Below, in pieces: positions 4,892 through 6,324 of a stretch of DNA of 6,324 nucleotides (position 1 is the first letter of the stretch; each line of letters opens with the position of its first letter). The stretch is taken from positions 1-6,324 of the forward strand of contig CALFDI010000370.1 in NCBI GenBank assembly GCA_937952875.1, written 5' to 3'. The DNA comes from an uncultured Verrucomicrobiales bacterium (lineage in GTDB: Bacteria; Verrucomicrobiota; Verrucomicrobiia; Verrucomicrobiales; Akkermansiaceae). The notes beneath the pieces were generated by a model. The model was not told where the DNA came from, searched no databases, and was given only the letters and a program-made list of their open reading frames with translations. The translations under genes were made by a program, and so were the position numbers.

Positions 4892-6247
4892 ATGAAGCGC
4901 ACAGCTGTCTTAAACGTCGTAGGACTCACCAAATCACTCATCGGAGAGCATACGCCACGGATTCGAGCATTTGCAGAGCAGAAGATCCTCTCAGCATTTA
5001 AGCCAGCTTTCCCAGCCGTCACGACGACAGCACAATCAACCTACCTGACAGGAAAGGCTCCCACAGAGCATGGTGCCGTGGCGAATGGATGGTATGACCG
5101 CGAAGCTGCTGAGGTAAAATTCTGGAAGCAGAGCAATCATATCGTCAAAGGCGATAAAATCTGGGATCGACTCAAGCGAGACAACCCTGCCTTCACCTGC
5201 GCCAAGATGTTCTGGTGGTATAATATGTATTCCACAGCGGACTATTCAGCCACACCACGACCACTTTATATGTCGGATGGGAAAAAAGTCTTCGATATTC
5301 ATACCCATCCGATGGAGATGCGAGAGCAGCTCAAGGGAGACCTTGGCGAATTCCCATTCCCTGAGTTCTGGGGGCCACGAGCCGGAATTGGCAGTTCGAA
5401 ATGGATCGCTGAATCCGCCAGGTGGATCGAAGAACAGCAGAGCCCCACACTCAATCTCGTCTACCTTCCACATCTCGACTACTGCCTGCAAAAAGACGGC
5501 CCTGATGCAGAAACGATCCCTTCAGAACTTGCTGCTATCGATGAGGTTGTAGGTGACCTGTTAGGTTTTTTCGCCGCCCGCGGAGTCGAGGTCATTATTC
5601 TGTCTGAATATGGCATTTCGGCAGTAGATCAAGTCGTCCACCTAAACCGAGAGTTTCGACAGAAAGGCTGGATCAGTGTGAAAGATGAGCTCGGCACCGA
5701 AACGCTCGACTGTGGAACGTGCAAAGCCTTTGCAGTCGCCGATCACCAAGTCGCCCACATTTACATCAATGACCTCTCGATCATATCTGAAGTCCGAGAA
5801 TGTCTTCTCAGCCTAGACGGAGTCGATGAAGTCAGAGAGGGTGCTGACTGGTCAGGTGTCGGCCAAGAGCGTGCCGGCGATCTCATCGCCGTTGCCAAGC
5901 CGAATGCATGGTTTAGTTACTACTATTGGGAGGACGACGCCAAAGCCCCCGAATATGCTCGCTGCATCGATATCCATCGTAAGCCTGGCTACGACCCCGC
6001 CGAACTCTTCATCGATCCAGAAATCAAATTACCTCTGCTCAAAGTCGCCAACTTTCTCATCCGAAAAAAGCTCGGCTTCCGCGTTAAAATGGACGTCATT
6101 CCGCTCGATGCCACATTGGTAAAAGGGTCTCACGGCAGAGACAATGTCCCAGAAGGGGAACAACCGATTTTCATCGGAACGCAAAAAATCACTGACGCAA
6201 CACAGGTCTCAGAAGCGATCACTGAGACGATTCGTGGAAAGGTTTAA
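4892..6247 (+). CDS. Alkaline-phosphatase-superfamily protein, nucleotide pyrophosphatase/phosphodiesterase type, EboF-like
   Basis: The 451-residue protein has the overall plan of type I phosphodiesterase/nucleotide pyrophosphatase proteins. It has an N-terminal strand (AVLNVVGLT, 5-13), a threonine-rich nucleophile loop (FPAVTTTAQSTYLTG, 40-54) followed by PTEHG, a YLPHLDYCLQKDGPD segment (191-205), an ILSEYGI segment (236-242) and a C-terminal GSHGRDN (412-418). Several metal-binding positions are changed: the usual Asp before GL is Val10, D-x3-H is D196...Q200, and SDHG is S-E239-Y240-G. Asp196, His414 and the Thr44-46 loop remain. There is no signal peptide, so it should be cytoplasmic. 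From memory the sequence resembles the AP-superfamily protein of the ebo cluster (EboF), which in Nostoc is linked to export of a scytonemin precursor; no other ebo gene is visible. The start is ATG at 4892, against a hairpin. The superfamily is clear; activity and the Ebo link are inference. Confidence 0.82.
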   Translation: MKRTAVLNVVGLTKSLIGEHTPRIRAFAEQKILSAFKPAFPAVTTTAQSTYLTGKAPTEHGAVANGWYDREAAEVKFWKQSNHIVKGDKIWDRLKRDNPAFTCAKMFWWYNMYSTADYSATPRPLYMSDGKKVFDIHTHPMEMREQLKGDLGEFPFPEFWGPRAGIGSSKWIAESARWIEEQQSPTLNLVYLPHLDYCLQKDGPDAETIPSELAAIDEVVGDLLGFFAARGVEVIILSEYGISAVDQVVHLNREFRQKGWISVKDELGTETLDCGTCKAFAVADHQVAHIYINDLSIISEVRECLLSLDGVDEVREGADWSGVGQERAGDLIAVAKPNAWFSYYYWEDDAKAPEYARCIDIHRKPGYDPAELFIDPEIKLPLLKVANFLIRKKLGFRVKMDVIPLDATLVKGSHGRDNVPEGEQPIFIGTQKITDATQVSEAITETIRGKV

Positions 6248-6249
6248 TA

Positions 6250-6278
6250 ACGACTACTATATTTAAGTAGCGTCTTTT
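6250..6278 (+). terminator. Likely rho-independent terminator after the phosphatase-like gene
   Basis: Starting 2 bases after the TAA at 6245-6247, ACG-CTACT (interrupted by one bulged A at 6253) pairs with AGTAG-CGT around a 7-base AT-rich loop. This gives 8 bp, followed by CTTTT at 6274-6278. The stem is modest in GC and the T-run short, but position and form are typical. Confidence 0.55.
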
Positions 6279-6324
6279 AAAATGAGATGTTCTTCAATTT
6301 TAAACGTTCTACATGTTACCTCGA
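6279..6324. other. AT-rich right edge with no recognisable feature
   Basis: This short stretch after the terminator is richer in A and T than the genes. It shows no start codon with a ribosome site, no clear promoter pair and no readable end of a minus-strand gene. It is probably intergenic. Confidence 0.4.

Overview
The window is a compact bacterial chromosome segment with seven protein genes. No gap between genes exceeds about 80 bases. I see no RNA gene, insertion sequence, CRISPR array or prophage remnant. Base composition and codon use look even throughout, which fits core rather than recently acquired DNA. The form of LspA (a long loop between its two catalytic aspartates), the HemW sequence and the squalene/phytoene synthase type make me lean towards Verrucomicrobiota or a related PVC-group bacterium. 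That is an impression from remembered family resemblance, not a proven assignment.

Layout. The left edge cuts into the C-terminal part of a plus-strand GTPase-associated protein (DUF3482 type), ending at 963. It converges on a minus-strand cluster that reads, in transcription order, hemW (heme chaperone), lspA (lipoprotein signal peptidase), then a secreted L,D-transpeptidase-like protein. Gaps in that cluster are 40 and 9 bases, so it is probably one operon; the last two products both act on the cell envelope. Divergent from hemW is a head-to-head prenyl synthase (squalene/phytoene synthase family). Its most likely start is a GTG at 3462 behind a clear AAGGAG ribosome site, not the ATG at 3435. 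It is followed on the same strand by a small SpoIIAA-like (STAS-fold) protein and by an alkaline-phosphatase-superfamily protein ending at 6247. A likely rho-independent terminator follows that last gene.

How the genes fit together. The window is mostly housekeeping: heme handling, lipoprotein maturation, peptidoglycan modification and C30/C40 isoprenoid synthesis. The most unusual item is the last gene. It has the overall shape of a nucleotide pyrophosphatase/phosphodiesterase, but most positions that should bind the two catalytic metals are substituted. I recall a similar protein in the ebo gene cluster (EboF) of cyanobacteria and other bacteria, but none of the other ebo genes is in view. 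Just before its start codon there is a perfect 7-bp hairpin containing a four-codon mini-ORF. I found no convincing new multi-gene system here.
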